64,000 nucleotides of DNA from Aspidiotus rigidus (GCA_035079385.1 JAVHKY010000058.1:558001-622000); one strand, 5' to 3'; numbered from the stretch's first letter, positions 43,396 through 55,810 are shown. A program made the numbers and translations. Notes: generated from the letters alone by a model not told the origin.

Positions 43396-45227
43396 GTGAT
43401 TGAAAGGATACGAAGACCACAGTAAATAAAGGTGCTACAGAAGCTGACTCTAAAACTTAGATGTGAGGCAAGCAGTCTGTAAATGTTGAATAGTTATATT
43501 ATGGACTTATTTTGTATATTTTTGATTTTTACAATCAAATATGTAGTGTAATCTCCTCTCTGGACCCTCTATTCAACGAACATCCGTTTTGCTCTTACAA
43601 CGTATACTCGTCCACATCAAATCTCCGCATCACCACGACCATATCCTCGATGGTTCTACATCCAATCTCATAACTGGACGCCAAGGTTCAGACCAGAAAT
43701 TCGTAACCTCTTCCCCAATTGACTGAATTATTATGAATACACTTTCTAGGAAAGATTATAAAAAAATAAGTTAGTACTCAAATAGCTGGGAAGACAGTCA
43801 TGACGTGACATACTTGCTCGAAATATACAGTCGAAGCAATGACAAATTACTGAACTACGAGTATCGCACTGATAAAAAGATGGGATTCATTTTTCAAATA
43901 AACTTCGATCGGTCCTCAAAATCTCTAATCCCTCTTTATCTGTTGTCAAGAAATCCACCATGAACTTTCGTTAGAACTTTTCAAATCAATGCTTCTATTC
44001 TTCACCTTGAATAGCCACATCTCTCGGACAAAAAAGCATCGTTTACATGCACTGGAATATTCATACAAATCTTTAATACGCGCGCGCGCAAAAAAAAAAA
44101 ATCTGCACCGGTATAGAATAGAGTAAAAAAGTAATACTCGTAACACAATATGTCTACTCTTGGAAATAGTTTTTATGTATTCCGCTCTCATACGCTACAT
44201 TTTCTATTAGGCATCAGAATTTATAAGAATATTTCATTTTATTATAGAGATTAGGCTATTACGCGAGCACTTCACCGTTTGTAAAATGATTTTGAAAGGA
44301 GATCTTCAGCCGGCCATAATGTGGAAGTGCGATAAACAGAAAACTACTCGCTTGACTGTTTCCCTCGCGAGTTTAAATTCTCATGACTGCACTATTCATC
44401 GCCAAAATGAATATCGATTGTCTATTTTTTCATCCGCGCGAAGGCTTTTTTTTTTACATAATTTTGATATTTTTCTCGACAGTAAGTACGAGCCCACGCG
44501 AACTTGCGACCAAAGTTCCATAAAATTATAGAGCATCAGTTTTATATTATTTATATGAGCCTGAGGCATTAAAGCCAGACACAAAATGTGGTGCATAGTT
44601 TCTATTTTGCTGGAAGAAACTAATGTGGAATACAATATAAAGACGAAAAAAAAAAGCAGACTCGTAACTTTATATATTTAAAACCAAATACCGTGGAAAT
44701 GTATTTTTTTTATTTTCATATTTAGATATCGAATACGAGACTACAGATTCAGTTTGACGATAGCGATGGAACATTCTGCAGTATAAAATTTTAGTATCCT
44801 GATACTTTTTTTTTTTTTGTACTTGAGTCAAGAGTGATTGTACAGTTTCCTATCGAATTAAAAATTCTTTGGGTACGTGCCCGGATTCCTTCTATGATAA
44901 CGTTTTATTTGTCTCATATTTGGGTGATCTTCCTAGTCGTGTAAGACTCTACAACCGGAGTTATAATGGGACTCGGCTGCATTTACGCTACATTCATTTT
45001 TCTTGTCCTTCATGACATCACTGTGCGCTAATGACTTCATTCTATGCTAAAAACATAGCTTTGGTGACATGTTTCGCTGTTGACGTCATTTTATGCCAAG
45101 AAGCAAAACAAGCAAGGGCAGCTATTAGCTGGACACAAGATGGAGTCTCACTACATCTTTTATTATAGCCATGTAATCATGGTAGGCAGTGTCCAAGCAA
45201 TTAATTAACATGTATACGTCTTTGAAC
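43396..45227. other. Unassigned
   Basis: No gene is recognised. An alternating CG run lies near 44081-44090 and several A or T runs are present. Opposed frames at 44286-44531 (+) and 44396-44635 (-) overlap and have no motif. Confidence 0.3.
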
Positions 45228-45545
45228 TGAGGGTCAGTCTGAAATCTGCGTCACGCGACGCGACGCTTTATGACGTCATCAATGGCTTTGACCTACTTTA
45301 GGGACATACAAACGTTTCGTCGACCTTTAGCCTTCATTATACTAGCCCTAGTATACTACGCTTGACTTGGAAAGACGTCGACCTTTGTACGTTTTTGGGC
45401 TAGGGGTCAGCCTGAAATCTGTGTCACGCGGCGCACACTTCATGAGGTCATCAATGACCTTGACCTACTTTAGGGACTTGGAAAAATTTCAATCTTTAGC
45501 CTCCATTAAACTAGGCCTAATATGCAGCATACTAGGCTCATATAA
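45228..45545. repeat. ~173-bp tandem duplication (two copies)
   Basis: GGGTCAGTCTGAAATCTGCG near 45232 recurs as GGGTCAGCCTGAAATCTGTG near 45405, and the following TCACGCG, ATGACGTCATCAATG, TTGACCTACTTTAGGGAC and CCTTCATTATACTAG segments are shared. The second copy contains GGGACTTGGAAAAATTTC, the word also repeated at 4.1-4.65 kb. Confidence 0.85.
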
Positions 45546-45697
45546 TTAGGCTGCTATAGTAGGTTTAGCCTTTTTCATTATTATAGGCCTAATTGGGCAA
45601 GTCGAGTAAAAGTAACTTTCCGACGTCTCATTAGATTCATAATATTTTACCAACAAAAATGAGAATCTCCCTCTCGAATGGATGCGAGTCTTCGATT
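45546..45697. other. Short spacer
   Basis: Nothing recognisable beyond CTAGGCC / TTAGGCCT words continuing from the duplication. Confidence 0.3.
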
Positions 45698-46498
45698 TTT
45701 TTTTTTTATACACCCTTTATTGTGAAAATAATAATTAAAAAAAAACAAACATTACAAAATAAGGAAGAGAAAAACAAAATTACAGAAATTTAGAAAAAAA
45801 TAACAAAAAAATGATAATAATAAAGAAAAAAAAAATAAATAAAATAAACAGGGTGTTGGAAGATGGCAACTAGGGCTTACTTCGTTTATCAAATTTGTTA
45901 TGAATCATGAAAGTCAAATTGTGATGGATTCCGGAAGATTTTTAAGAAGATTAAAGATATGAGGGAAAATTGATAATTCTTCGGATGAGAGAAGGTCAAT
46001 AGCTCGGAGTGGGGTTGGAAAATTTGAATTCATACATTCTGAATAGAGTTTTTGTCTTAAATTTGATAATTCTGAGTATTCGAAAAAGTAGTGGTTGATG
46101 TCGGCTTTTAAAGGATTATCTGGATGGAAGGTGCATGCGTCAGATTCTATGAGATTTATGCGTTTGAGGTGGGCAGGGAGACGATTATGTCCGAAGCGAA
46201 GACGGTTGATTTTGACGATGAGAGAACGAGGGATGTCGTGAAATTTCTGAAACCAAGGAGATGTCGGAAGAAAGGGTTGCACAAGTAAATAGTGAGATTT
46301 TTGATTGTTAAATGAATTTGAATAATTTAGAGACCAGTCATCCCGTATGGAGCGTTTAGTGAGCGAATACAATTCTGACATGGGAAGAAGGTTTGATGAG
46401 ACCTGAGAGAGACGTGCTAATTTAGCTTTCTCGTCTGTAATTTCATTGTTAGTAATTCCCGCATGTGCGGGGATCCACAGGAAACCACGATTCAACAT
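45698..46498 (-). pseudogene. 3' end of an I/jockey-superfamily element with RNase H tail
   Basis: On the - strand a 194-codon frame (45914-46498) starts inside an RNase H domain at GFLWIPAHAGITNNEITDEK, the C-terminal His-Asp region. It continues through IVKINRLRFGHNRLPAH and a C-terminal segment with C/H residues (ESDACTFHPDNP, INHYFFEYSEL), where functional relatives usually have a CCHC finger, here partly lost. It ends at 45914. A 3' UTR follows, with poly(A) represented as the T-run at about 45698-45709 on the + strand. It is a different family from the two I-like copies at 7.8 and 57.5 kb. It is abruptly cut at about 46498, where PLE sequence begins in the opposite orientation. Confidence 0.85.
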
Positions 46499-47283
46499 AT
46501 CGGCCTACGATCCCACGACAGTGGAAGGGCTTTTGTCAGGCAGAAGGACCCTGTCCCGCCGGTGGAAAAGAGTAAGGTGTACAGGCTAGCTTGTAAGGAC
46601 TGTAATAGAGTTCATTTTGGTTGGACCGGTCGACATTTTAATATCAGAAGGGAGGAATACGGGAATGCCTGGGTGAAAAAAAATTTTGGAGAATTAGCCT
46701 TTCGCCGTTATGGCTACAAGGTTGGGTTCTGTCCCTTAATCCGCATCCGTGATCTCTTTCTCTTGATAGATGGCATACCTGCATCTCGTTCTTCCGGCAT
46801 TTATTTATTGGAGTGTACTTGTGGGGATTCTTACATAGGACAAACCGGCAGAGCCCTCGATACACGGTTGGCTGAACATCGTCGGGGTTTTAAAAAGTTG
46901 GTGCAGAAATCATGCCTTTTCTCTTCCCCATGTGGGTGTACGCAGGACACTTCAGCTATGGCTCAGCATTGCCACGAAAGAAACCACCCTTTCAATGGAA
47001 TAAAAATCTCGTTGCTGCATGGTTGTGAAAAAGGTGTCTATATTAATCGTTCGGAGGAATTTAACATGATTGAAAAACTTATTGCCTTACGTCACCAACC
47101 TGCTCAACAACTTGGATGCAGTATTTTTCAACTGCTTCCTACGCTACAACTTAAATCTAAATGTATAATATTCCTCATGTTCTTTTACTGTATTGTTTGA
47201 CTTTTCGCCCCTTTCAGTACTCGACCTGTAGATGATCCGCCGCGTCGGTTCGAAATGCGTCGTCTTCTTTGTATTTTGTTTAA
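46499..47283 (+). pseudogene. Fused PLE fragments carrying two successive GIY-YIG domains
   Basis: A frame open to 47200 contains two PLE endonuclease regions in succession. The first (about 46545-46705) reads KVYRLACKDC and VHFGWTGRHFNIRREEY, a decayed GIY-YIG of the same subfamily as copies 1-3 (the GIY tyrosine box and YIG are altered to KVY and HFG). The second, from about 46706, reads GFCPLIRIRDLF, SGIYLLECTCGDSYIGQTGR and LDTRLAEHRRG, then a C/H-rich stretch (CGCTQDTSAMAQHCHERNH) and an SLLHGCEKGVYINRSEEFNMIE tail, from a different PLE subfamily. The join is in frame, but no RT domain is attached and the upstream edge is inside unrelated sequence, so this is most likely two truncated insertions side by side. 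The 3' UTR runs to about 47283. Confidence 0.75.
47221..47265 (+). ncRNA. Possible degenerate hammerhead-like motif
   Basis: Just after the second PLE fragment, TAGATGA is followed by a CCG...CGG hairpin, CGAAA and then GCGTC. GATGA, GAAA and GUC fit parts of a hammerhead layout, and GAC/GUC could form a short stem I, but the core CUGANGA is broken (TAGATGA, or CUG with an insertion). Weak evidence by eye. Confidence 0.2.
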
Positions 47284-47686
47284 GGGGGCGTCCATAAATT
47301 ACGTGAGGCGATTTTTGTGATTTTTCGACCCCTCCTCCCCCCTTGGTGAGATATTGTGAGATTTGCCTTGACCCCCTCTCTCCCACTCTTATCTAGCGTG
47401 AGATTTTCTGAAATGTGTATTTTTGCTTTAAATACATTTATCTGTGCTTAATCGCGTTTATCTACTGAGAAAACGTAATTCTCTCGATCACATTTTATAC
47501 CTATTCAAAAAAAAACTAGTTTTTATTAAATTTAAGCCAGTTTAGCAATATTTCAGAATGTATTTGTGTGAGAAAAAAATTACGTGAGATTTGTCGGTCT
47601 CCCCCTCTCCCTCACCTGAGTTTTGGTGAGACTTGGCTGGACCCCCTCCCTCCCGAAAATGTCTCACGTAATTTATGGACGCCCCC
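47284..47686. mobile_element. TIR element (MITE), ~403 bp, GGGGGCGTCCATAAATTACG ends
   Basis: The left end GGGGGCGTCCATAAATTACG plus TGAG (47284-47307) and the right end CTCACGTAATTTATGG plus ACGCCCCC (47663-47686) are 24-bp perfect inverted repeats. Subterminal CCCCCTC-rich and GTGAGAT words also recur in inverted fashion. The flanks TTAA (left) and TAAT (right) may be a degraded TTAA or TA target duplication, so the superfamily is uncertain. It has no transposase and lies between two PLE fragments. Confidence 0.88.
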
Positions 47687-47769
47687 TAATACAATCTCTA
47701 ACGTGAGCGTTTTCTGCTTTCCTCATTATGTCTAAACAAAAACCACGTACTTACGAGGACAATATTCTA

Positions 47770-48300
47770 ATCATAGAAGTGGAGTTTATAAGCTTGAATG
47801 TTCTGACTGCCCAGCTGTGTACATAGGGGAGACAAGTCAGCAGCACCTTCATGAAGCCCTTTCTACCCTCCCCCAAAAACGTTCGGCTTTTGCCGAGCAT
47901 CTTTCGACATCCGGCCATATAAATTCGAGTGGGACCAATGTTATGCTCCATTGTCAGGATTCGTTTCGTCGTCGATTGGCTCTTGAGCACATCCAGGTCG
48001 TACGTCACATGCATAACAGACAGGCCTTAGTTTTGAATCGTTTTGTTCCTGATGATGATCTCATTGAACAGTTTTATTCTCCACCCAACGACTGTGATTC
48101 ATCTTAATTTCCTGTCACCACCGGTCTGTTTGCTTCTGGTTTCTTTCGCCTCTCTTTCTTCCTTTCGGTTGTTTAGTCTAGATTTTCGCGTAGCTCGTCA
48201 ATGACTATTTAGTCAAAAGCGCTTGCGCTAAATTTTCATTAGTTTTTTATTTTTATTATTTCTTGTAAAATCTGTCCGGTTGTACAATAAAATTGAGTCG
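47770..48300 (+). pseudogene. PLE GIY-YIG fragment with 3' end
   Basis: The reading frame gives SGVYKLECSDCPAVYIGETS and, after a changed linker, SAFAEHLSTSGH, ALEHIQVVRH, LNRFVPDDDLIEQ, ending at 48107. These correspond to the GIY-YIG domain and C-terminus of PLE copies 1-3, but the helix after YIGET is altered and shortened (QQHLHEALSTLPQ in place of RQLKIRIAEHRK), which should disable the nuclease. The 3' non-coding end contains GACT-ATTT-AGTC followed by AAAAGCGC (about 48211-48230), in the same place as the GTTT hairpin of the other PLEs. Confidence 0.8.
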
Positions 48301-49959
48301 TTTCTCACTTTTTGATTTGTGGACCTGAGTGTTTAAATTATGAACAATTTCATGGGTTCGTTTTCATATATCTGAAATACTTTCTCTTCAAAATTCTTTT
48401 TAATCGAACGATGGACCCTTTGGTTTGAGTAGATATTGAGCTGTAGACGTAACTAAAACATATGACAGAGACAGAACTGCTTGAAGTGATTTCTTATTTA
48501 TTGTCGTCAAATGTTCTCCACCGGTACAATCCTTCAAATTATCCGAATTTAAACAAAAACCTCCAAGTCACTCTTTTCTCACCATGTACTAACAGAACTT
48601 TGTACTTTTTCTGAATCCTTGTCTCCCTATAAGAGTGGATGACTGATGGTACAATAAGTGGTCTTTTAAGTCACTATGCAAAGTAATTCAAATGTTTCTC
48701 ATTCCAAGTCTTCTCAACGATTATCATCATATTTTTTACCACTGATTTTTACTTCCGCTTATAGAGTATATTTTTTCCCCTCTTTCTTTTTATTCTCCAA
48801 TTTTCTTCTTTTCTCGTACAATACGGGTAAGATCTAATATTGTATTGTTATAAAATGGAGACGGATTTCTCCCGAGAACTGTGACCGCATTTTCGAGTTT
48901 CTCTTCTCTCTTTGTAATTGTTAGCGCATTTCCTCGGCTTTTGAACGCCCTTCAGCGTTTCCTTTTTTCAGCTGCGCACTGCCCATACACACGAGCACAC
49001 TCGGAAGTGGCGAAAAAAAATTTCGTAAATGAAGAAAACGAATTAATAAGGGAGAACTCGACGCGACATAATTTTTTGCTCTTTCGACGCTCCATTAAAG
49101 TTACGTATAACGCTTTATCATCTGTGGCAGTGTGAGTACGCGAAGAAAGTAGAACAAACACTCTGTCAAATTATTTCCAAGAAGATCGCTGATTAGAGAT
49201 GTGAATGCTACCAACGTGACGCAACTTCTATTCTTCTCTCGGCGTTATTGTGAGTTTAAAAATTCCAATATCGTGCATCACTTGTACTCGCACAGACTGC
49301 GGTATTCCGCAATAATTATTTACTTTTAGTAAACAACATGAATACAGAACCCATCATTCTGTCGTACATTGACGTCTGATACCTTTTGTCTAGTTGAATT
49401 TTTCCTTTTTCAACGCCACAAAACAAGATTTCTGCTCGACGCACTTCAGTAAAAGAGACTATACGAGTACGTACATATAAATTCGAATGAACGCCGCGAG
49501 TGCTAGATGTAAATCATTTTTAAAACGTTGCTCGCGGATTTCGCTTCACTTATTTTTCGCAACATTAAATTGTGTTACCAATTCCATCCATTCCATTCTT
49601 ACCGCGATCTGAAAAAAATTTCGTATTTCAACGCGGAGGCTTTATGAGGCGTTTTCTAGAGCAAAAACTCGACCACGCGCGAAAACGTAGACAGAAACAT
49701 TCTAAAAAATACTTCGAGATACTTTTCTTGACATAAAGACGAATATTCGGTATTATACTCCCTCTTGGTGAATCCTGTCTCAACGAGTGCTCATTTAATG
49801 ACAGAGAAAGCAAGAGAATGTGTGATCATGGGGTAATCGAGGGGGAGATAGAAACCGTGAAGTATAGCAGAAGAGCCTTAAACCAACTCCACTACTTTCC
49901 ATATTATTCTGTAGGTCAAATTTTTTGTTAGCTCACAGCAGAATTATCGTCATCTTTTT
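48301..49959. other. Unassigned
   Basis: No gene is recognised. Overlapping opposed frames at 48881-49135 (+) and 48952-49161 (-) have no motif. Confidence 0.3.
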
Positions 49960-50345
49960 GTAACTCCCGATGCATTTGTAGAAACTCTCAACCAATGTCA
50001 TGAAAATTTCTTAGTCCACCTTGATGATTCAGCCGGTCGCTCTGAAGTCCAAAGGTTGAAAGTCAAATCACCTTTCCTAACCGCATGGAGAAATTTTCGA
50101 GACCACGGAGAAGACCTTAAGAAATTGAAGTGAAAGCACCAAAGACTGCAACTACTGGTAGCCTTCAAATATTGAAACCAGATGGTAGATTAACAACAAC
50201 GGAAGAGGAATCATACAAGATTTTACTGTTTGTTAAATTCCCTTCAAGTACGCTACGACTGTTCCATGAACCTCCAGAACATCCAAACGACGACATTCAA
50301 TATGATTACGACCTTCAGATGACTAGAATTCTCAAGAAAAGTTGA
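49960..50345 (+). pseudogene. Possible non-LTR ORF2 linker fragment
   Basis: KTATTGSLQILKPDGRLTTT followed by EEESYKILLFVKFPSSTLR (about 50135-50260) resembles the segment between endonuclease and RT in jockey/R1-type ORF2 proteins, where LKxPDGxxT...EE...LL..HFP is common. Upstream phrases such as LTAWRNFRDHGEDLKK (about 50079-50127, another frame) fit a decayed protein. No RT box follows before the PLE copy begins. Modest support only. Confidence 0.4.
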
Positions 50346-50559
50346 AATCGTTGTGCACTTGGACTTGATGATGTCAAGAGTTATCCTGGGCTTTTACCAT
50401 TGATCATCAATCAATCAATGCCTGAGGTGGAGGTCCCTAAGAAAATAGTAAACATGGAAAAATTACTAGAAGAACTCCCAAACGTCGATTTACATAAAGG
50501 TAAAACAGAATACTTATTACTTTAAAGGAGGGGTCAAGGTCATTCAAAGAAATACTTTT

Positions 50560-52690
50560 TAGACATTGACAACGAAATCCACAGATCTAACGACGACATA
50601 CTCAACGATTGAAACGTACGGAGTAATTTGAATAGAGCCACAGAAATGAAAATACACCCGAGCGCTTTCGATTAAAAAACCATTGTCAACGGGGACGTGA
50701 AAGCAACTGAACCAACTCCGGCCGGCAACAAGAACTACCGAGGAGGACATGACTGAACTAGCGAGTCATCACAATGTGAATCATACTCGTAGACTAATTC
50801 AATCAAACCCTCATCAGGTATGTACCTGTTGAGCACATTTAGGTTATCGTTATTCAGATGGCGAATAATGTCGATGTGTTCTAGCGCGGTACGTTTGAAA
50901 ACCGAGGACTCTCTATGGAGGAGGGACTCAGATCCCTCTTTGAAACTATGGCCAGTGGTAATAAGATGGTCCGCAAATGCCGAATCACCCAATTTCTTCT
51001 TTTCCCACGCCTTCCTATACTCATCTATTCTAATTTTGATCTGACGTCCAGTCTCGCCTATATAGATTCCATTACAATCATTACACTCAATTTTGTAAAC
51101 CCCGCTTCTTTCGACCAGTGGGATGGGGTCCTTTAACTTAACGAACAAGCTTTTTACAGTGTTAAGATTGTAAAACACTGGCCGAAACCCAAATGGGCGG
51201 AGGACACGACCTAATTGGGAAGAAAATTTCCCCAAAAACGGAAGCCTAATCCAACGTTTCCTACTATCTGACGCTGGATTACGGGGGAGGGAGGTAGTGG
51301 AATCAAGGCATTTCCGAGTCAATTTCCTATGGACCATCAAGTCAATATCCAAGCTGATCTCGTTCACTCTGGCCAAGTGCTTTATAGTCAAAAGCTCCTG
51401 TTGAAAAGCGAGCTGACCTAATGGAATACTCGTCAACCGGTGGATATAACTATTAAAACCGGCATATTTGTGAGCAACCGGGCAGAAAGATCTGCCGTGG
51501 ACAGTAATATCGGTCGAGGTATCTTTTCTATATATGGCGAATTCGTGGGCACCTTCTCTATTAGAGATAGTAAGGTCCAAAAAATTTATAGATGAACCGC
51601 CTACTTCCAACGTGAATTTGATGGATGGGTATAAACTGTTAAGATACCTGAGAAACTCCAAAAGGAGATCCCGTTGACCGGTCCACAAACACAACACATC
51701 GTCGACGTACCTGTGCCAATAATATATATGACCCAAAAACCCCTGACCAGAGGAAAAGAGATCAAGCTCAAATTTAGACATGAAAACCTCCGAAATGAGG
51801 GAACCCAGAGGAGAGCCAATAGGGATACCTACCTCCTCAGGATATTCGAAAAATTTGCCTTCAAATTTGCAAAAGTTGGGAGACCAAAAAATATTGAGTA
51901 AATTAAAAAATTCTGCCAACTCTTCGTGACAGATATTAGATTGGATCAAAAGGTCTCCCATATGTTGCATGGCAGTAGCTCTAGGGATACTCGGAAATGA
52001 GTCGACAACGTCAAATGATCATAGGGTTGAATCAGGCGGAAGAATGTCATCCTTAAGCTTATTAGCCAAAGAGACGTATTCTTCACAGAGTAGGATGACT
52101 CAAATTCCACTCTAGATTTGAACCAACGGTCCAAAAATTTCGCCAAGAAGTACGTGGGGGAAGACACAAAAGAAACGACCGGCCGCATCGGGGTGTCCCT
52201 CTTATGAACCTTAGGTAGCCCGTACAAGAGGGGTGGCACTGGATTGGGCTCAAGAAGCATTCTTTTAAGCTTAGGGGTCTTGATAATAAATTCACAAGTG
52301 TTTATAACACGTCCAACTTCTTTGACGTGATTTGGAAAATTGAAATCCGCATTTTCCTTGGCGCCACACTGGTCGAGAACGTCATAGACCTTGGAGACGT
52401 AAGGGGACTTATCCATAACGACAATGGCATTCCCTTTATCAGCCTTAGTAATGGTTAAGCCCTCCTCCCTGACCTTCCTCTTAATCCTCTTAATCACCTC
52501 AAAAGCGAGATCATTTATACGAGGGAGGGGGGTATGGCGGACAAAGGCGGCACACGCTTTCTGAGTATTAACCCCAGGCCCAATTTTTATTTCGAGGTCC
52601 GCAACAACATTGGCTAAAGTGTTAGCATTATTAAGAGGGGGTAACCCGAGATAGCGTTGGGAAGTACTTGAGTGTGTGGATCGTTGAAGA
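50560..52690 (-). pseudogene. Penelope-like element copy 3: RT plus GIY-YIG, one main frameshift
   Basis: Reading down from 52690: LGLPPLNNANTLANVV, IGPGVNTQKACAAFVRHTPL, GLTITKADKGNAIVVMDKSP, YGLPKVHKRDTPMRPVVSF and FLDRWFKSRV lie in one frame (to about 52090). After a disrupted stretch (52100-51970), where copies 1 and 2 have FDVVGLFP, a clean 411-codon frame (51970-50735) carries GIPIGSPLGSLISEVFMSKF, the catalytic YVDDVLCLW, FTLEVGGSSINFLDL, RKRWIRLPFLGKFSSQLGRV and the GIY-YIG core GVYKIECNDCNGIYIGETGR ... FADHL. The 3' end to about 50560 matches copy 1, including the hairpin before CGAAAGCGCTC. The domain-bearing frame is intact, unlike copies 1 and 2. No terminal repeat is visible at the 5' side, which is truncated near 52690. 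Closest relative in the window: copy 1. Confidence 0.92.
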
Positions 52691-52949
52691 CATGTCCTAA
52701 GGTCCACACTGCATGACAATCAGTCTGAAAGCCATTAAATAGCAACAAAAATATGTCAGGCATCTGCAGACAGTAGTGAATCCCAGAAAATCATGTTTCA
52801 AGGTACTTCGGCGCCTTGATAAAATATGCGTCAATGGTATCCGCCACCAGGATGGGTGTTAAAGTCACACTGATGTTGCGCATCGAAGTATACTCCTATG
52901 TTATTGAAGATTATATAGAACTATTTTATACATCCCCGCAACTGTGATT

Positions 52950-53420
52950 TGTCAAACCAAACAATGGAAATATGAAATTGTGGCCAGCAAGCCCAAAAGG
53001 AGAAGCTTCACATAAAATACGATAAATTGATTACAAAACATTCAGACGGGGACATGAATAGGAAAGAGATACGAATTTTACTAGAGAACGAAGCCGACAA
53101 ATTGTGGCAAAAGGAATGGAATACATGCAAGAAAGTTGGTTTGACATTTACCTAATTACTGCCTGAAGTGGAGATTGATTGTCCACCTCTATTGGCTAGG
53201 TCAAGGTTTGAGTGGGCACGACTCATTCTAAAAGTACCTGAGACGAGATGATCAAAAGTGCAGTTGCAGGGTCACAGATGAAAACACCTGTGCACATTTT
53301 CATCAAAGTGTTCTATGTAGTAACGGCCGACCCAATAAATTATATGGCAACTTGAGAAAGACTCAAGAATATCTCATAACTACCATGAAAGACTTATGGA
53401 CTAGAAAAATAAACAAACAG
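52950..53420 (+). pseudogene. Possible C-terminal retroelement fragment
   Basis: Phrases such as EADKLWQKEWNTCKKVGLT (near 53090-53148) and, after a frame change, CSCRVTDENTCAHFHQSV (near 53260-53315) resemble the W..EW and zinc-finger tail of non-LTR ORF2 proteins, but the match is weak and broken. It may belong with the 50.1-kb fragment, the PLE having inserted between them. Confidence 0.25.
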
Positions 53421-54269
53421 CGGATAGCCTCCACGCATATCAAGCTTGAAGCATCTGGTAGCCTTGCCACTCGCAGACGAAGTATATTTTGAGTTGTCTT
53501 TGACAGAGTCACAAATAGCCCACTCTATGACGTTATCGTAACTGAGTTAGTTTATTTTCTTTAAGCTTGCCCAATCTTATACCCATCTTATGTGCTCGCC
53601 GGGGCTGTAGCAAAATGACCTGCAGGGTGATATGCTAAGTGGTACCAACGGTGACTACTTCCTCAATCTCTATCCTGTTCTTCTTCGCTCTTGGCCTGGG
53701 TTCGCGTCAAGTGATGCGTGTACAGCTAGGACTAACTTTTTAACAAGAAATAACTTCGTTTCCATGGGAGCTAAAATTTTTATTTATTGCTTAAAAGATA
53801 TTCTTGAATAACACAAATAAATCCTAAAAGTTTAAAAGCGATTGGTCGGGTGGTTTTTGAGATATAAGAGGACAAAGAAACAAACGAGCAGACAAAGGTT
53901 GGAGCGAGTGAGCCCGTAACTGGTTAGCGTAATATATAGAATCCTACACTTATACTAAGGTAAGAGTTACTATGACGTCATCAGATACATAAAAAGTCAA
54001 TACAACTGGTAAAATTGATTCCACAAGATTGATAAAATCGATATATTATATTGACTTTTGATACATCAATATCATCGATTTGTTTGGACTAGCAGATGTG
54101 GAGCGAATAAGCTTGTTATTGTAGCCTAACACATAGTATGATAGGCTTGAATCAGGCTAAGCAATACTGTGGAAAGGAGAGACAAACGAGCTCTCAACGT
54201 CTGAGACAAGCACAATGCTATACTACAAGTCTCTGGAGGTGGCATGTTAACTTCTGACTCAAGCTTTTG

Positions 54270-54301
<32 letters not shown>

Positions 54302-55783
54302 TCACTGTAAGGATGTTCCAAGTTTCATCTCAACTTTTCCCCATAAACTCATGACAGAAATTCAATGTTATTAAATTCGTTTCTGTTTTCCATCTTCTAT
54401 TTCCACAAGCACCCGCTGTTTAATAACTTCAATCACTCACAACTAATCGTAGGAGTGAGAAAAGAAATTTCCTCGCTGTATTTAAAATAATTTTTCTTAC
54501 GGACACTGTCATAACCATCTGATCCATCTCTTGCTTAGAGATAAAATTGGTGGGGAAAAAAAAGAGGAGAAAAACGCGAGAAAAGCGATTGTCCCAGATA
54601 TGGAAGAGATTGATGTTTTATCGTGCAAAATAATGCATTCGTTGGCGAATATTGTTTATAAATCGGGAATGAGAGAAAGAGGGGAAAAAAAAGTGTACTG
54701 TATTTTCCTTCCGGCGAGCATTACCTGTTTATAAGATACGAAGAGTCACGTTTAAAAAAAAAAAAAGATGACGATGAAGAGGAAAATAATAAATGAAAAT
54801 ACGCGAATAAGGAAAAAAGTATAGAGGCAGATATCATCAGTTTATATGAGAATATAGCGTGCTAAACAATTTCTGTACTTATTACGGGCCTATAGGCGAT
54901 CTTTATTATCAATTTTTTAAAGACTTTTTCTTGTTTCATTCTTTGGTGAAAGCCACTCAACCATCCGCTGCCATTTTGCACGCAGCTACATAACGATTTT
55001 CTTAACGTGTTTACATGCTCGAGTCAAAATCCTATTTCTTTCAAGATAATTCAATTACTTTATAGCTGCTGGCATTTGTGTCATACACGCGGCGTTATAA
55101 AATCTTGAAAACAATTTCTGATTAAATTTTCAGGCTGATCTTTATAGCTATGATTTTGGAATCAAAGAAACAGAAACCAATTTATAAGTCAATAATCCTA
55201 TTTGGGTATGTATTTTGGCTAAAATATCAATTTCATTCGTCTATTCTCATTCCACAACGTCAAATTAATTAGGTCTAGTTTAAACTGAATTAGGTACTTT
55301 CATATTTCACAAATGAAAATTCGTTTTTTTTTTTTTCTATTAAGTTTGACGCAAAAAGACAACTTCCTTCGAATGAACCAATTTTCATTTCAGAAAAAGC
55401 GTCTTTTTTTCTCTCTTTCTTTTTTCTCAAATAACAATTTGAACATTTTGATCTTCGTCTCGAAAAATTATAGCGACATGGAGCTCGTCGTAGCTCTCCT
55501 TTCCAAAATATCTACCTAATTCATTTTACCAATGAAAATCTTTTTTTTTTTTCAAAGACAACCGAAAATCCTTTTACCTCTGGCAGAAAAAAATAGCGTT
55601 GCTGAAACTGTTGATATTTAGCTTCATCATTCTTTTCAAAGTTTACTCACGATTGTAACTCATAAAAACCTTCGCTCCGTGTTGTATTTGAACATCTGCA
55701 ACGAAACTTACTGTTGGATTATGAATGATTTTTAGTCTTTCCTTCATTTCAGAACAAAATAAAGAATTTGGTTTTCTATTTTA
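53421..55783. other. Unassigned, with a (CT)n microsatellite
   Basis: A (CT)n run lies at 54270-54297. Around 53730-53960 CGGGTGGTTTTTGAGATAT and a purine-rich tail resemble 3' UTRs seen in some retroelements, but no boundary is clear. No host gene is recognised. Frames at 54531-54734 and 55313-55519 are lysine- or phenylalanine-rich products of AT-rich sequence. Confidence 0.35.
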
Positions 55784-55810
55784 GCGTGTGTTTCCTTCTT
55801 TTTCTTCAAC

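Noticed and set aside
55313..55519. Possible secreted protein with a Phe/Leu-rich start
   Set aside because: The run is due to poly(T) and poly(A) tracts; there is no balanced mature region or splice context.
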